Origin: Glandiceps talaboti
Lineage: Eukaryota > Hemichordata > Enteropneusta > Spengelidae
Length of the DNA stretch: 64,000 nt
Direction of reading: 5' to 3'
NCBI RefSeq assembly: GCF_964340395.1
Contig: NC_135557.1
Span: 4,442,216-4,506,215, forward strand
This document shows positions 24,301-39,234 of the stretch, piece after piece (the first letter of the stretch is position 1; each line of letters opens with the position of its first letter). A program made the translations under genes and the position numbers. Below the pieces are notes generated by a model. It was not told the origin of the DNA. It saw nothing but the letters and a program-made list of their open reading frames with translations, and did no database searches.

Positions 24301-27300
24301 AGCAAGACCCAAGATTAATTACCAAGACCCAAGATGACTAGCAAGACCCAAGATGGATGGATATGTTTACCAATCTCAAGGCAAACGTAAGTTAATAATT
24401 GTCTTTTTAAGTGATTTTACCTGATATTAATTACTATTACACATTGGAACATTAGAAGTTAGAAACATTTGCTTTACCTATCACGACTGCAGCGTGTAGC
24501 AACAGTAGAATACATTACATTATCAATGAATGCTATATATAAATTGCTAAACTATTTTGTTTAATTCACTTTCATGTGGAACACCCGAGATGAATAGCAA
24601 GACCCAAGATTAATTACCAAGACCCAAGATGAATAGCAAGACCCAAGATGGATGGATATGTTTACCAATCTCAAGGCAGACGTAAGTTAATAATTGTCTT
24701 TTAAAGTGATTTTACCTGATATTAATTACTATTACACATTGGAACATTAGAAGTTAGAAACATTTGCTTTACCTATCACGACTGCAGCGTGTAGCAACGT
24801 AGAATACATTGCATTATCAATGAATGCTATATATAAATTGCTAAACTATTTTGTTTAATTCACTTTCATATGGAACACCCGAGATGAATAGCAAGACCCA
24901 AGATTAATTACCAATACCCAAGATGAATAGCAAGACCCAAGATGGATGGATATGTTTACCAATCTCAAGGCAAACGTAAGTTAATAATTGTCTTTTTAAG
25001 TGATTTTACCTGATATTAATTACTATTACACATTGGAACATTAGAAGTTAGAAACATTTGCTTTACCTATCACGACTGCAGCGTGTAGCAACAGTAGAAT
25101 ACATTACATTATCAATGAATGCTATATATAAATTGCTAAACTATTTTGTTTAATTCACTTTCATATGGAACACCCGAGATGAATAGCAAGACCCAAGATT
25201 AATTACCAAGACCCAAGATGAATAGCAAGACCCAAGATGGATGGATATGTTTACCAATCTCACGGCAAACGTAAGTTAATAATTGTCTTTTTAAGTGATT
25301 TTACCTGATATTAATTACTATTACACATTGGAACATTAGAAGTTAGAAACATTTGCTTTACCTATCACGACTGCAGCGCGTAGCAAAATTAGTATACATT
25401 ACAATTTCAATAAATGCTATATATAAATTGCTAAACTATTTTGTTTAATTCACTTTCATATGGAACACCCGAGATGAATAGCAAGACCCAAGATTAATTA
25501 CCAAGACCCAAGATGAATAGCAAGACCCAAGATGGATGGATATGTTTACCAATCTCAAGGCAAACGTAAGTTAATAATTGTCTTTTTAAGTGATTTTACC
25601 TGATATTAATTACTATTACACATTGGAACATTAGAAGTTAGAAACATTTGCTTTACCTATCACGACTGCAGCGTGTAGCAACAGTAGAATACATTACATT
25701 ATCAATGAATGCTATATATAAATTGCTAAACTATTTTGTTTAATTCACTTTCATATGGAACACCCGAGATGAATAGCAAGACCCAAGATTAATTACCAAG
25801 ACCCAAGATGAATAGCAAGACCCAAGATGGATGGATATGTTTACCAATCTCAAGGCAGACGTAAGTTAATAATTGTCTTTTAAAGTGATTTTACCTGATA
25901 TTAATTACTATTACACATTGGAACATTAGAAGTTAGAAACATTTGCTTTACCTATCACGACTGCAGCGTGTAGCAACAGTTGAATACATTACATTATCAA
26001 TGAATGCTATATATAAATTGCTAAACTATTCTGTTTAATTCACTTTCATATGGAACACCCGAGATGAATAGCAAGACCCAAGATTAATTACCAAGACCCA
26101 AGATGAATAGCAAGACCCAAGATGGATGGATATGTTTACCAATCTCAAGGCAGACGTAAGTTAATAATTGTCTTTTAAAGTGATTTTACCTGATATTAAT
26201 TACTATTACACATTGGAACATTAGAAGTTAGAAACATTTGCTTTACCTATCACGACTGCAGCGTGTAGCAACGTAGAATACATTGCATTATCAATGAATG
26301 CTATATATAAATTGCTAAACTATTTTGTTTAATTCACTTTCATATGGAACACCCGAGATGAATAGCAAGACCCAAGATTAATTACCAATACCCAAGATGA
26401 ATAGCAAGACCCAAGATGGATGGATATGTTTACCAATCTCAAGGCAAACGTAAGTTAATAATTGTCTTTTTAAGTGATTTTACCTGATATTAATTACTAT
26501 TACACATTGGAACATTAGAAGTTAGAAACATTTGCTTTACCTATCACGACTGCAGCGTGTAGCAACAGTAGAATACATTACATTATCAATGAATGCTATA
26601 TATAAATTGCTAAACTATTTTGTTTAATTCACTTTCATATGGAACACCCGAGATGAATAGCAAGACCCAAGATTAATTACCAAGACCCAAGATGAATAGC
26701 AAGACCCAAGATGGATGGATATGTTTACCAATCTCACGGCAAACGTAAGTTAATAATTGTCTTTTTAAGTGATTTTACCTGATATTAATTACTATTACAC
26801 ATTGGAACATTAGAAGTTAGAAACATTTGCTTTACCTATCACGACTGCAGCGCGTAGCAAAATTAGTATACATTACAATTTCAATAAATGCTATATATAA
26901 ATTGCTAAACTATTTTGTTTAATTCACTTTCATATGGAACACCCGAGATGAATAGCAAGACCCAAGATTAATTACCAAGACCCAAGATGAATAGCAAGAC
27001 CCAAGATGGATGGATATGTTTACCAATCTCAAGGCAAACGTAAGTTAATAATTGTCTTTTTAAGTGATTTTACCTGATATTAATTACTATTACACATTGG
27101 AACATTAGAAGTTAGAAACATTTGCTTTACCTATCACGACTGCAGCGTGTAGCAACAGTAGAATACATTACATTATCAATGAATGCTATATATAAATTGC
27201 TAAACTATTTTGTTTAATTCACTTTCATATGGAACACCCGAGATGAATAGCAAGACCCAAGATTAATTACCAAGACCCAAGATGAATAGCAAGACCCAAG

Positions 27301-30300
27301 ATGGATGGATATGTTTACCAATCTCAAGGCAGACGTAAGTTAATAATTGTCTTTTAAAGTGATTTTACCTGATATTAATTACTATTACACATTGGAACAT
27401 TAGAAGTTAGAAACATTTGCTTTACCTATCACGACTGCAGCGTGTAGCAACGTAGAATACATTGCATTATCAATGAATGCTATATATAAATTGCTAAACT
27501 ATTTTGTTTAATTCACTTTCATATGGAACACCCGAGATGAATAGCAAGACCCAAGATTAATTACCAAGACCCAAGATGAATAGCAAGACCCAAGATGGAT
27601 GGATATGTTTACCAATCTCACGGCAAACGTAAGTTAATAATTGTCTTTTTAAGTGATTTTACCTGATATTAATTACTATTACACATTGGAACATTAGAAG
27701 TTAGAAACATTTGCTTTACCTATCACGACTGCAGCGCGTAGCAAAATTAGTATACATTACAATTTCAATAAATGCTATATATAAATTGCTAAACTATTTT
27801 GTTTAATTCACTTTCATATGGAACACCCGAGATGAATAGCAAGACCCAAGATTAATTACCAAGACCCAAGATGAATAGCAAGACCCAAGATGGATGGATA
27901 TGTTTACCAATCTCAAGGCAAACGTAAGTTAATAATTGTCTTTTTAAGTGATTTTACCTGATATTAATTACTATTACACATTGGAACATTAGAAGTTAGA
28001 AACATTTGCTTTACCTATCACGACTGCAGCGTGTAGCAACAGTAGAATACATTACATTATCAATGAATGCTATATATAAATTGCTAAACTATTTTGTTTA
28101 ATTCACTTTCATATGGAACACCCGAGATGAATAGCAAGACCCAAGATTAATTACCAAGACCCAAGATGAATAGCAAGACCCAAGATGGATGGATATGTTT
28201 ACCAATCTCAAGGCAGACGTAAGTTAATAATTGTCTTTTAAAGTGATTTTACCTGATATTAATTACTATTACACATTGGAACATTAGAAGTTAGAAACAT
28301 TTGCTTTACCTATCACGACTGCAGCGTGTAGCAACGTAGAATACATTGCATTATCAATGAATGCTATATATAAATTGCTAAACTATTTTGTTTAATTCAC
28401 TTTCATATGGAACACCCGAGATGAATAGCAAGACCCAAGATTAATTACCAATACCCAAGATGAATAGCAAGACCCAAGATGGATGGATATGTTTACCAAT
28501 CTCAAGGCAAACGTAAGTTAATAATTGTCTTTTTAAGTGATTTTACCTGATATTAATTACTATTACACATTGGAACATTAGAAGTTAGAAACATTTGCTT
28601 TACCTATCACGACTGCAGCGTGTAGCAACAGTAGAATACATTACATTATCAATGAATGCTATATATAAATTGCTAAACTATTTTGTTTAATTCACTTTCA
28701 TATGGAACACCCGAGATGAATAGCAAGACCCAAGATTAATTACCAAGACCCAAGATGAATAGCAAGACCCAAGATGGATGGATATGTTTACCAATCTCAC
28801 GGCAAACGTAAGTTAATAATTGTCTTTTTAAGTGATTTTACCTGATATTAATTACTATTACACATTGGAACATTAGAAGTTAGAAACATTTGCTTTACCT
28901 ATCACGACTGCAGCGCGTAGCAAAATTAGTATACATTACAATTTCAATAAATGCTATATATAAATTGCTAAACTATTTTGTTTAATTCACTTTCATATGG
29001 AACACCCGAGATGAATAGCAAGACCCAAGATTAATTACCAAGACCCAAGATGAATAGCAAGACCCAAGATGGATGGATATGTTTACCAATCTCAAGGCAA
29101 ACGTAAGTTAATAATTGTCTTTTTAAGTGATTTTACCTGATATTAATTACTATTACACATTGGAACATTAGAAGTTAGAAACATTTGCTTTACCTATCAC
29201 GACTGCAGCGTGTAGCAACAGTAGAATACATTACATTATCAATGAATGCTATATATAAATTGCTAAACTATTTTGTTTAATTCACTTTCATATGGAACAC
29301 CCGAGATGAATAGCAAGACCCAAGATTAATTACCAAGACCCAAGATGAATAGCAAGACCCAAGATGGATGGATATGTTTACCAATCTCAAGGCAGACGTA
29401 AGTTAATAATTGTCTTTTAAAGTGATTTTACCTGATATTAATTACTATTACACATTGGAACATTAGAAGTTAGAAACATTTGCTTTACCTATCACGACTG
29501 CAGCGTGTAGCAACGTAGAATACATTGCATTATCAATGAATGCTATATATAAATTGCTAAACTATTTTGTTTAATTCACTTTCATATGGAACACCCGAGA
29601 TGAATAGCAAGACCCAAGATTAATTACCAAGACCCAAGATGAATAGCAAGACCCAAGATGGATGGATATGTTTACCAATCTCACGGCAAACGTAAGTTAA
29701 TAATTGTCTTTTTAAGTGATTTTACCTGATATTAATTACTATTACACATTGGAACATTAGAAGTTAGAAACATTTGCTTTACCTATCACGACTGCAGCGC
29801 GTAGCAAAATTAGTATACATTACAATTTCAATAAATGCTATATATAAATTGCTAAACTATTTTGTTTAATTCACTTTCATATGGAACACCCGAGATGAAT
29901 AGCAAGACCCAAGATTAATTACCAAGACCCAAGATGAATAGCAAGACCCAAGATGGATGGATATGTTTACCAATCTCAAGGCAAACGTAAGTTAATAATT
30001 GTCTTTTTAAGTGATTTTACCTGATATTAATTACTATTACACATTGGAACATTAGAAGTTAGAAACATTTGCGTTACCTATCACGACTACAGCGTGTAGC
30101 AACATTAGAATACATTACATTATCAATGAATGCTATATATAAATTGCTAAACTATTTTGTTTAATTCACTTTCATATGGAACACCCGAGATGAATAGCAA
30201 GACCCAAGATTAATTACCAAGACCCAAGATGAATAGCAAGACCCAAGATGGATGGATATGTTTACCAATCTCAAGGCAGACGTAAGTTAATAATTGTCTT

Positions 30301-30766
30301 TTTAAGTGATTTTACCTGATATTAATTACTATTACACATTGGAACATTAGAAGTTAGAAACATTTGCTTTACCTATCACGACTGCAGCGTGTAGCAACGT
30401 AGAATACATTGCATTATCAATGAATGCTATATATAAATTGCTAAACTATTTTGTTTAATTCACTTTCATATGGAACACCCGAGATGAATAGCAAGACCCA
30501 AGATTAATTACCAATACCCAAGATGAATAGCAAGACCCAAGATGGATGGATATGTTTACCAATCTCAAGGCAAACGTAAGTTAATAATTGTCTTTTTAAG
30601 TTATTTTACCTGATATTAATTACTATTACACATTGGAACATTAGAAGTTAGAAACATTTGCTTTACCTATCACGACTGCAGCGTGTAGCAACAGTAGAAT
30701 ACATTACATTATCAATGAATGCTATATATAAATTGCTAAACTATTTTGTTTAATTCACTTTCATAT

Positions 30767-31061
30767 GGAACACCCGAGATGAATAGCAAGACCCAAGATT
30801 AATTACCAAGACCCAAGATGAATAGCAAGACCCAAGATGGATGGATATGTTTACCAATCTCAAGGCAGACGTAAGTTAATAATTGTCTTTTAAAGTGATT
30901 TTACCTGATATTAATTACTATTACACATTGGAACATTAGAAGTTAGAAACATTTGCTTTACCTATCACGACTGCAGCGCGTAGCAAAATTAGTATACATT
31001 ACAATTTCAATAAATGCTATATATAAATTGCTAAACTTTTTTGTTTAATTCACTTTCATAT
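30767..31061 (+). repeat. D/A chimeric monomer
   Basis: The head is D (GGCAGACG, CTTTTAAAG) and the tail is A (GCGCGTAG, CAATTTCAATAAATG), plus a private AAACTTTTTTG. The same chimera, including the private change, recurs within the 3463-bp repeat (AAACTTTTTTG near 51554, 52734, 55017, 56197 and 58480), so those copies descend from one exchange. Confidence 0.8.
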
Positions 31062-32165
31062 GGAACACCCGAGATGAATAGCAAGACCCAAGATTAATTA
31101 CCAAGACCCAAGATGAAAAGCACGACCCAAGATGGATGGATATGTTTACCAATCTCAAGTCAAACGTAAGGTAATAATTGTCTTTTTAAGTGATTTTACC
31201 TGATATTAATTACTATTACACATTGGAACATTAGAAGTTAGAAACATTTGCGTTACCTATCACGACTGCAGCGTGTAGCAACAGTAGAATACATTACATT
31301 ATCAATGAATGCTATATATAAATTGCTAAACTATTTTGTTTAATTCACTTTCACATGGAACACCCGAGATGAATAGCAAGACCCAAGATTAATTACCAAG
31401 ACCCAAGATGAATAGCAAGACCCAAGATGGATGTATATGTTTACCAATCTCAAGTCAAACGTAAGGTAATAATTGTCTTTTTAAGTGATTTTGCCTGATA
31501 TTAATTACTATTAAACATTGGAACATTAGAAGTTAATAGAAACATTTGCTTTACCTATCACGACTGCAGCGTGTAGCAAAATTGGTATACATTACAATTT
31601 CAATGAATGCTATATATAAATTGCTAAACTATTTTGTTTAATTCACTTTCATATGGAACACACGAAATGAATAGCAATACCCAAGATGAATAGCAAGGCC
31701 CAAGATGGATGGACAAGTTTACCAATCTCAAGGCAAACGTAAGTTAATAATTGTCAAACATTTGCTTTACATATCACGACTGCAGAGTGTAGCAACATTA
31801 GAATACATTACACTAGAAATGAATGCTATATATTAATTGCTAAACTATTTTGTTTAATTCACTTTCATATGGAACACCCGAGATGAATAGCAAGACCCAA
31901 GATTAATTACCAAGACCCAAGATGAATAGCACGACCGAAGATGGATGGATATGTTTACCAATCTCAAGGCAAACGTAAGTTTATAATTGTCTTTTTAAGT
32001 GATTTTACCTGATATTAATTACTATTACACATTGGAACATTAGAAGTTAGAAACATTTGCTTTACCTATCACGACTGCAGCGTGTAGCAACAGTAGAATA
32101 CATTGCATTATCAATGAATGCTATATATAAATTGCTAAACTATTTTGTTTAATTCACTTTCATAT
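31062..32165 (+). repeat. J-G-S-I tetramer module, 1104 bp (copy 2)
   Basis: J 31062-31356, G 31357-31654, S 31655-31870, I 31871-32165. It directly follows the D/A chimera, the same order as in the 3463-bp repeat (52762 and 56225). Confidence 0.85.
31655..31870 (+). repeat. 216-bp S monomer (S1)
   Basis: Third member of J-G-S-I copy 2, with CACACGAAATG. Confidence 0.93.
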
Positions 32166-33049
32166 GGAACACCCGAGATGAATAGCAAGACCCAAGATTA
32201 ATTACCAAGACCCAAGATGAATAGCAAGACCCAAGATGGATGGATATGTTTACCAATCTCACGGCAAACGTAAGTTAATAATTGTCTTTTTAAGTGATTT
32301 TACCTGATATTAATTACTATTACACATTGGAACATTAGAAGTTAGAAACATTTGCTTTACCTATCTCGACTGCAGCGCGTAGCAAAATTAGTATACATTA
32401 CAATTTGAATAAATGCTATATATAAATTGCTAAACTATTTTGTTTAATTCACTTTCATATGGAACACCCGAGATGAATAGCAAGACCCAAGATTAATTAC
32501 CAAGACCCAAGATGAATAGCAAGACCCAAGATGGATGGATATGTTTACCAATCTCAAGGCAAACGTAAGTTAATAATTGTCTTTTTAAGTGATTTTACCT
32601 GATATTAATTACTATTACACATTGGAACATTAGAAGTTAGAAACATTTGCTTTACCTATCACGACTGCAGCGTGTAGCAACGTAGAATACATTACATTAT
32701 CAATGAATGCTATTTCTAAATTGCTAAACTATTTTGTTTAATTCACTTTCATATGGAACACCCGAGATGAATAGCAAGACCCAAGATTAATTACCAATAC
32801 CCAAGATGAATAGCAAGACCCAAGATGGATGGATATGTTTACCAATCTCAAGGCAAACGTAAGTTAATAATTGTCTTTTTAAGTGATTTTGCCTGATATT
32901 AATTACTATTAGACATTGGAACATTAGAAGTTAGAAACATTTGCTTTACCTATCACGACTGCAGTGTGTAGCAACAGTAGAATACATTATATTATCAATG
33001 AATGCTATATATAAATTGCTAAACTATTTTGTTTAATTCACTTTCATAT
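32166..33049 (+). repeat. Three family 2 monomers between blocks
   Basis: They are A-like with CTATCTCGACTG and CAATTTGAATAAATG, then B/D-like with CAACGTAG and TATTTCTAAA (TATA box disrupted), then E-like with TTTTGCCTG, TTAGACATTGG and GCAGTGTGTAGC. No larger period is visible here. Confidence 0.75.
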
Positions 33050-33347
33050 GGAACACCCGAGATGAATAGCAATACCCAAGATTAATTACCAAGACCCAAG
33101 ATGAATAGCAAGACCCAAGATGGATGGATATGTTTACCAATCTCAAGGCAAACGTAAGTTAATAATTGTCTTTTAAAGTGATTTTGCCTGATATTAATTA
33201 CTATTACACATTGGAACATTAGAAGTTAATAGAAATATTTGCTTTACCTATCACGACTGCAGCGTGTAGCAAAATTGGTATACATTACAATTTCAATGAA
33301 TGCTATATATAAATTGCTAAACTATTTTGTTTAATTCACTTTCATAT

Positions 33348-33563
33348 GGAACACACGAGATGAATAGCAATACCCAAGATGAATAGCAAGGCCCAAGATG
33401 GATGGACAAGTTTACCAATCTCAAGGCAAACGTAAGTTAATAATTGTCAAACATTTGCTTTACCTATCACGACTGCAGAGTGTAGCAACATTAGAAAACA
33501 TTACATTATCAATGAATGCTATATATAAATTGCTAAACTATTTTGTTTAATTCACTTTCATAT
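33348..33563 (+). repeat. 216-bp S monomer (class S2)
   Basis: Same two deletions as S1, but the tail is that of an ordinary monomer (GAAAACATTACATTATC, intact TATATAAA), so S2 looks like an S head joined to a B tail. First S of G-S-G'-S copy 1. Confidence 0.93.
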
Positions 33564-33861
33564 GGAACACCCGAGATGAATAGCAAGACCCAAGATTAAT
33601 TACCAAGACCCAAGATGAATAGCAAGACCCAAGATGGATGGATATGTTTACCAATCTCAAGGCAAACGTAAGTTTATAATTGTCTTTTTAAGTGATTTTA
33701 CCTGATATTAATTACTATTACACATTGGAACATTAGAAGTTAATAGAAACATTTGCTTTACCTATCACGACTGCAGCGTGTAGCAAAATTGGTATACATT
33801 ACAATTTCAATGAATGCTATATATAAATTGCTAAACTATTTTGTTTAATTCACTTTCATAT

Positions 33862-34077
33862 GGAACACACGAGATGAATAGCAATACCCAAGATGAATAG
33901 CAAGTCCCAAGATGGATGGATAAGTTTACCAATCTCAAGGCAAACGTAAGTTAATAATTGTCAAACATTTGCTTTACCTATCACGACTGCAGAGTGTAGC
34001 AACATTAGAATACATTACACTAGAAATGAATGCTATATATTAATTGCTAAACTATTTTGTTTAATTCACTTTCATAT
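33862..34077 (+). repeat. 216-bp S monomer (class S3)
   Basis: S1-like tail (CACTAGAAATG, TATATATTAA) but GGATAAG in place of GGACAAG and TTACCTATCACG in place of TTACATATCACG. The private CAAGTCCC lies in the head. Last member of G-S-G'-S copy 1. Confidence 0.93.
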
Positions 34078-37000
34078 GGAACACCCGAGATGAATAGCAA
34101 GACCCAAGATTAATTACCAAGACCCAAGATGAATAGCAAGACCCAAGATGGATGGATATGTTTACCAATCTCACGGCAAACGTAAGTTAATAATTGTCTT
34201 TTTAAGTGATTTTACCTGATATTAATTACTATTACACATTGGAACATTAGAAGTTAGAAACATTTGCTTTACCTATCACGACTGCAGCGCGTAGCAAAAT
34301 TAGTATACATTACAATTTCAATAAATGCTATATATAAATTGCTAAACTATTTTGTTTAATTCACTTTCATATGGAACACCCGAGATGAATAGCAAGACCC
34401 AAGATTAATTACCAAGACCCAAGATGAATAGCAAGACCCAAGATGGATGGATATGTTTACCAATCTCAAGGCAAACGTAAGTTAATAATTGTCTTTTTAA
34501 GTGATTTTACCTGATATTAATTACTATTACACATTGGAACATTAGAAGTTAGAAACATTTGCTTTACCTATCACGACTGCAGCGTGTAGCAACAGTAGAA
34601 TACATTACATTATCAATGAATGCTATATATAAATTGCTAAACTATTTTGTTTAATTCACTTTCATATGGAACACCCGAGATGAATAGCAAGACCCAAGAT
34701 TAATTACCAAGACCCAAGATGAATAGCAAGACCCAAGATGGATGGATATGTTTACCAATCTCAAGGCAGACGTAAGTTAATAATTGTCTTTTAAAGTGAT
34801 TTTACCTGATATTAATTACTATTACACATTGGAACATTAGAAGTTAGAAACATTTGCTTTACCTATCACGACTGCAGCGTGTAGCAACGTAGAATACATT
34901 GCATTATCAATGAATGCTATATATAAATTGCTAAACTATTTTGTTTAATTCACTTTCATATGGAACACCCGAGATGAATAGCAAGACCCAAGATTAATTA
35001 CCAATACCCAAGATGAATAGCAAGACCCAAGATGGATGGATATGTTTACCAATCTCAAGGCAAACGTAAGTTAATAATTGTCTTTTTAAGTGATTTTACC
35101 TGATATTAATTACTATTACACATTGGAACATTAGAAGTTAGAAACATTTGCTTTACCTATCACGACTGCAGCGTGTAGCAACAGTAGAATACATTACATT
35201 ATCAATGAATGCTATATATAAATTGCTAAACTATTTTGTTTAATTCACTTTCATATGGAACACCCGAGATGAATAGCAAGACCCAAGATTAATTACCAAG
35301 ACCCAAGATGAATAGCAAGACCCAAGATGGATGGATATGTTTACCAATCTCACGGCAAACGTAAGTTAATAATTGTCTTTTTAAGTGATTTTACCTGATA
35401 TTAATTACTATTACACATTGGAACATTAGAAGTTAGAAACATTTGCTTTACCTATCACGACTGCAGCGCGTAGCAAAATTAGTATACATTACAATTTCAA
35501 TAAATGCTATATATAAATTGCTAAACTATTTTGTTTAATTCACTTTCATATGGAACACCCGAGATGAATAGCAAGACCCAAGATTAATTACCAAGACCCA
35601 AGATGAATAGCAAGACCCAAGATGGATGGATATGTTTACCAATCTCAAGGCAAACGTAAGTTAATAATTGTCTTTTTAAGTGATTTTACCTGATATTAAT
35701 TACTATTACACATTGGAACATTAGAAGTTAGAAACATTTGCTTTACCTATCACGACTGCAGCGTGTAGCAACAGTAGAATACATTACATTATCAATGAAT
35801 GCTATATATAAATTGCTAAACTATTTTGTTTAATTCACTTTCATATGGAACACCCGAGATGAATAGCAAGACCCAAGATTAATTACCAAGACCCAAGATG
35901 AATAGCAAGACCCAAGATGGATGGATATGTTTACCAATCTCAAGGCAGACGTAAGTTAATAATTGTCTTTTAAAGTGATTTTACCTGATATTAATTACTA
36001 TTACACATTGGAACATTAGAAGTTAGAAACATTTGCTTTACCTATCACGACTGCAGCGTGTAGCAACGTAGAATACATTGCATTATCAATGAATGCTATA
36101 TATAAATTGCTAAACTATTTTGTTTAATTCACTTTCATATGGAACACCCGAGATGAATAGCAAGACCCAAGATTAATTACCAAGACCCAAGATGAATAGC
36201 AAGACCCAAGATGGATGGATATGTTTACCAATCTCACGGAAAACGTAAGTTAATAATTGTCTTTTTAAGTGATTTTACCTGATATTAATTACTATTACAC
36301 ATTGGAACATTAGAAGTTAGAAACATTTGCTTTACCTATCACGACTGCAGCGCGTAGCAAAATTAGTATACATTACAATTTCAATAAATGCTATATATAA
36401 ATTGCTAAACTATTTTGTTTAATTCACTTTCATATGGAACACCCGAGATGAATAGCAAGACCCAAGATTAATTGCCAAGACCCAAGATGAATAGCAAGAC
36501 CCAAGATGGATGGATATGTTTACCAATCTCAAGGCAAACGTAAGTTAATAATTGTCTTTTTAAGTGATTTTACCTGATATTAATTACTATTACACATTGG
36601 AACATTAGAAGTTAGAAACATTTGCTTTACCTATCACGACTGCAGCGTGTAGCAACAGTAGAATACATTACATTATCAATGAATGCTATATATAAATTGC
36701 TAAACTATTTTGTTTAATTCACTTTCATATGGAACACCCGAGATGAATAGCAAGACCCAAGATTAATTACCAAGACCCAAGATGAATAGCAAGACCCAAG
36801 ATGGATGGATATGTTTACCAATCTCAAGGCAGACGTAAGTTAATAATTGTCTTTTAAAGTGATTTTACCTGATATTAATTACTATTACACATTGGAACAT
36901 TAGAAGTTAGAAACATTTGCTTTACCTATCACGACTGCAGCGTGTAGCAACGTAGAATACATTGCATTATCAATGAATGCTATATATAAATTGCTAAACT

Positions 37001-37908
37001 ATTTTGTTTAATTCACTTTCATATGGAACACCCGAGATGAATAGCAAGACCCAAGATTAATTACCAATACCCAAGATGAATAGCAAGACCCAAGATGGAT
37101 GGATATGTTTACCAATCTCAAGGCAAACGTAAGTTAATAATTGTCTTTTTAAGTGATTTTACCTGATATTAATTACTATTACACATTGGAACATTAGAAG
37201 TTAGAAACATTTGCTTTACCTATCACGACTGCAGCGTGTAGCAACAGTAGAATACATTACATTATCAATGAATGCTATATATAAATTGCTAAACTATTTT
37301 GTTTAATTCACTTTCATATGGAACACCCGAGATGAATAGCAAGACCCAAGATTAATTACCAAGACCCAAGATGAATAGCAAGACCCAAGATGGATGGATA
37401 TGTTTACCAATCTCAAGGCAGACGTAAGTTAATAATTGTCTTTTAAAGTGATTTTACCTGATATTAATTACTATTACACATTGGAACATTAGAAGTTAGA
37501 AACATTTGCTTTACCTATCACGACTGCAGCGTGTAGCAACGTAGAATACATTGCATTATCAATGAATGCTATATATAAATTGCTAAACTATTTTGTTTAA
37601 TTCACTTTCATATGGAACACCCGAGATGAATAGCAAGACCCAAGATTAATTACCAATACCCAAGATGAATAGCAAGACCCAAGATGGATGGATATGTTTA
37701 CCAATCTCAAGGCAAACGTAAGTTAATAATTGTCTTTTTAAGTGATTTTACCTGATATTAATTACTATTACACATTGGAACATTAGAAGTTAGAAACATT
37801 TGCTTTACCTATCACGACTGCAGCGTGTAGCAACAGTAGAATACATTACATTATCAATGAATGCTATATATAAATTGCTAAACTATTTTGTTTAATTCAC
37901 TTTCATAT
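34078..37908 (+). repeat. A-B-D-E tetramer HOR block, second locus
   Basis: GCGCGTAG markers at 34287, 35466 and 36350 are 1179 and 884 bp apart, as in 20746-31061, followed by B, D, E, B, D and E monomers without further A. A private CACGGAAAACG occurs at 36238 and ATTGCCAAG at 36473. The block is separated from its larger relative by 3.0 kb of other modules, so it was either duplicated at a distance or split. Confidence 0.87.
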
Positions 37909-38206
37909 GGAACACCCGAGATGAATAGCAAGACCCAAGATTAATTACCAAGACCCAAGATGAATAGCAAGACCCAAGATGGATGGATATGTTTACCAAT
38001 CTCAAGGCAAACGTAAGTTAATAATTGTCTTTTAAAGTGATTTTGCCTGATATTAATTACTATTACACATTGGAACATTAGAAGTTAATAGAAATATTTG
38101 CTTTACCTATCACGACTGCAGCGTGTAGCAAAATTGGTATACATTACAATTTCAATGAATGCTATATATAAATTGCTAAACTATTTTGTTTAATTCACTT
38201 TCATAT

Positions 38207-38422
38207 GGAACACACGAGATGAATAGCAATACCCAAGATGAATACCAAGGCCCAAGATGGATGGACAAGTTTACCAATCTCAAGGCAAACGTAAGTTAAT
38301 AATTGTCAAACATTTGCTTTACCTATCACGACTGCAGAGTGTAGCAACATTAGAAAACATTACATTATCAATGAATGCTATATATAAATTGCTAAACTAT
38401 TTTGTTTAATTCACTTTCATAT
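38207..38422 (+). repeat. 216-bp S monomer (S2)
   Basis: Carries GAATACCAAGGCCC, shared with 39019. Middle member of the first 812-bp trimer. Confidence 0.93.
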
Positions 38423-39018
38423 GGAACACCCGAGATGAATAGCAAGACCCAAGATTAATTACCAAGACCCAAGATGAATAGCAAGACCCAAGATGGATGG
38501 ATATGTTTACCAATCTCAAGGCAAACGTAAGTTTATAATTGTCTTTTTAAGTGATTTTACCTGATATTAATTACTATTACACATTGGAACATTAGAAGTT
38601 AATAGAAACATTTGCTTTACCTATCACGACTGCAGCGTGTAGCAAAATTGGTATACATTACAATTTCAATGAATGCTATATATAAATTGCTAAACTATTT
38701 TGTTTAATTCACTTTCATATGGAACACCCGAGATGAATAGCAAGACCCAAGATTAATTACCAAGACCCAAGATGAATAGCAAGACCCAAGATGGATGGAT
38801 ATGTTTACCAATCTCAAGGCAAACGTAAGTTAATAATTGTCTTTTAAAGTGATTTTGCCTGATATTAATTACTATTACACATTGGAACATTAGAAGTTAA
38901 TAGAAATATTTGCTTTACCTATCACGACTGCAGCGTGTAGCAAAATTGGTATACATTACAATTTCAATGAATGCTATATATAAATTGCTAAACTATTTTG
39001 TTTAATTCACTTTCATAT

Positions 39019-39234
39019 GGAACACACGAGATGAATAGCAATACCCAAGATGAATACCAAGGCCCAAGATGGATGGACAAGTTTACCAATCTCAAGGCAA
39101 ACGTAAGTTAATAATTGTCAAACATTTGCTTTACCTATCACGACTGCAGAGTGTAGCAACATTAGAAAACATTACATTATCAATGAATGCTATATATAAA
39201 TTGCTAAACTATTTTGTTTAATTCACTTTCATAT
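39019..39234 (+). repeat. 216-bp S monomer (S2)
   Basis: 812 bp after its twin at 38207 and identical to it by eye. Confidence 0.93.

Larger units (their letters stand above)
20746..31061 (+). repeat. A-B-D-E tetramer HOR block, 1179 bp, ~9 copies
   Basis: The A-type GCGCGTAG marker falls at 20955, 22134, 23313, 24197, 25376, 26850, 27734, 28913, 29797 and 30976. Gaps are 1179 (A-B-D-E), 884 (E missing), or 1474 (an extra B/D-like monomer carrying CAACAGTTGAATAC and TATTCTG, 25759-26051). Copies look nearly identical by eye, which makes this the most homogeneous part of the array. The last monomer (30767-31061) is a D/A chimera. Confidence 0.9.
33050..34077 (+). repeat. G-S-G'-S module (copy 1)
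   Basis: G 33050-33347 (AGAAATATTTGC), S 33348-33563, G' 33564-33861 (AGAAACATTTGC), S 33862-34077. Both G types carry the AAGTTAATAG 3-bp insertion and are 298 bp. Further copies are 38721-39748 and 59393-60420. Confidence 0.85.
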
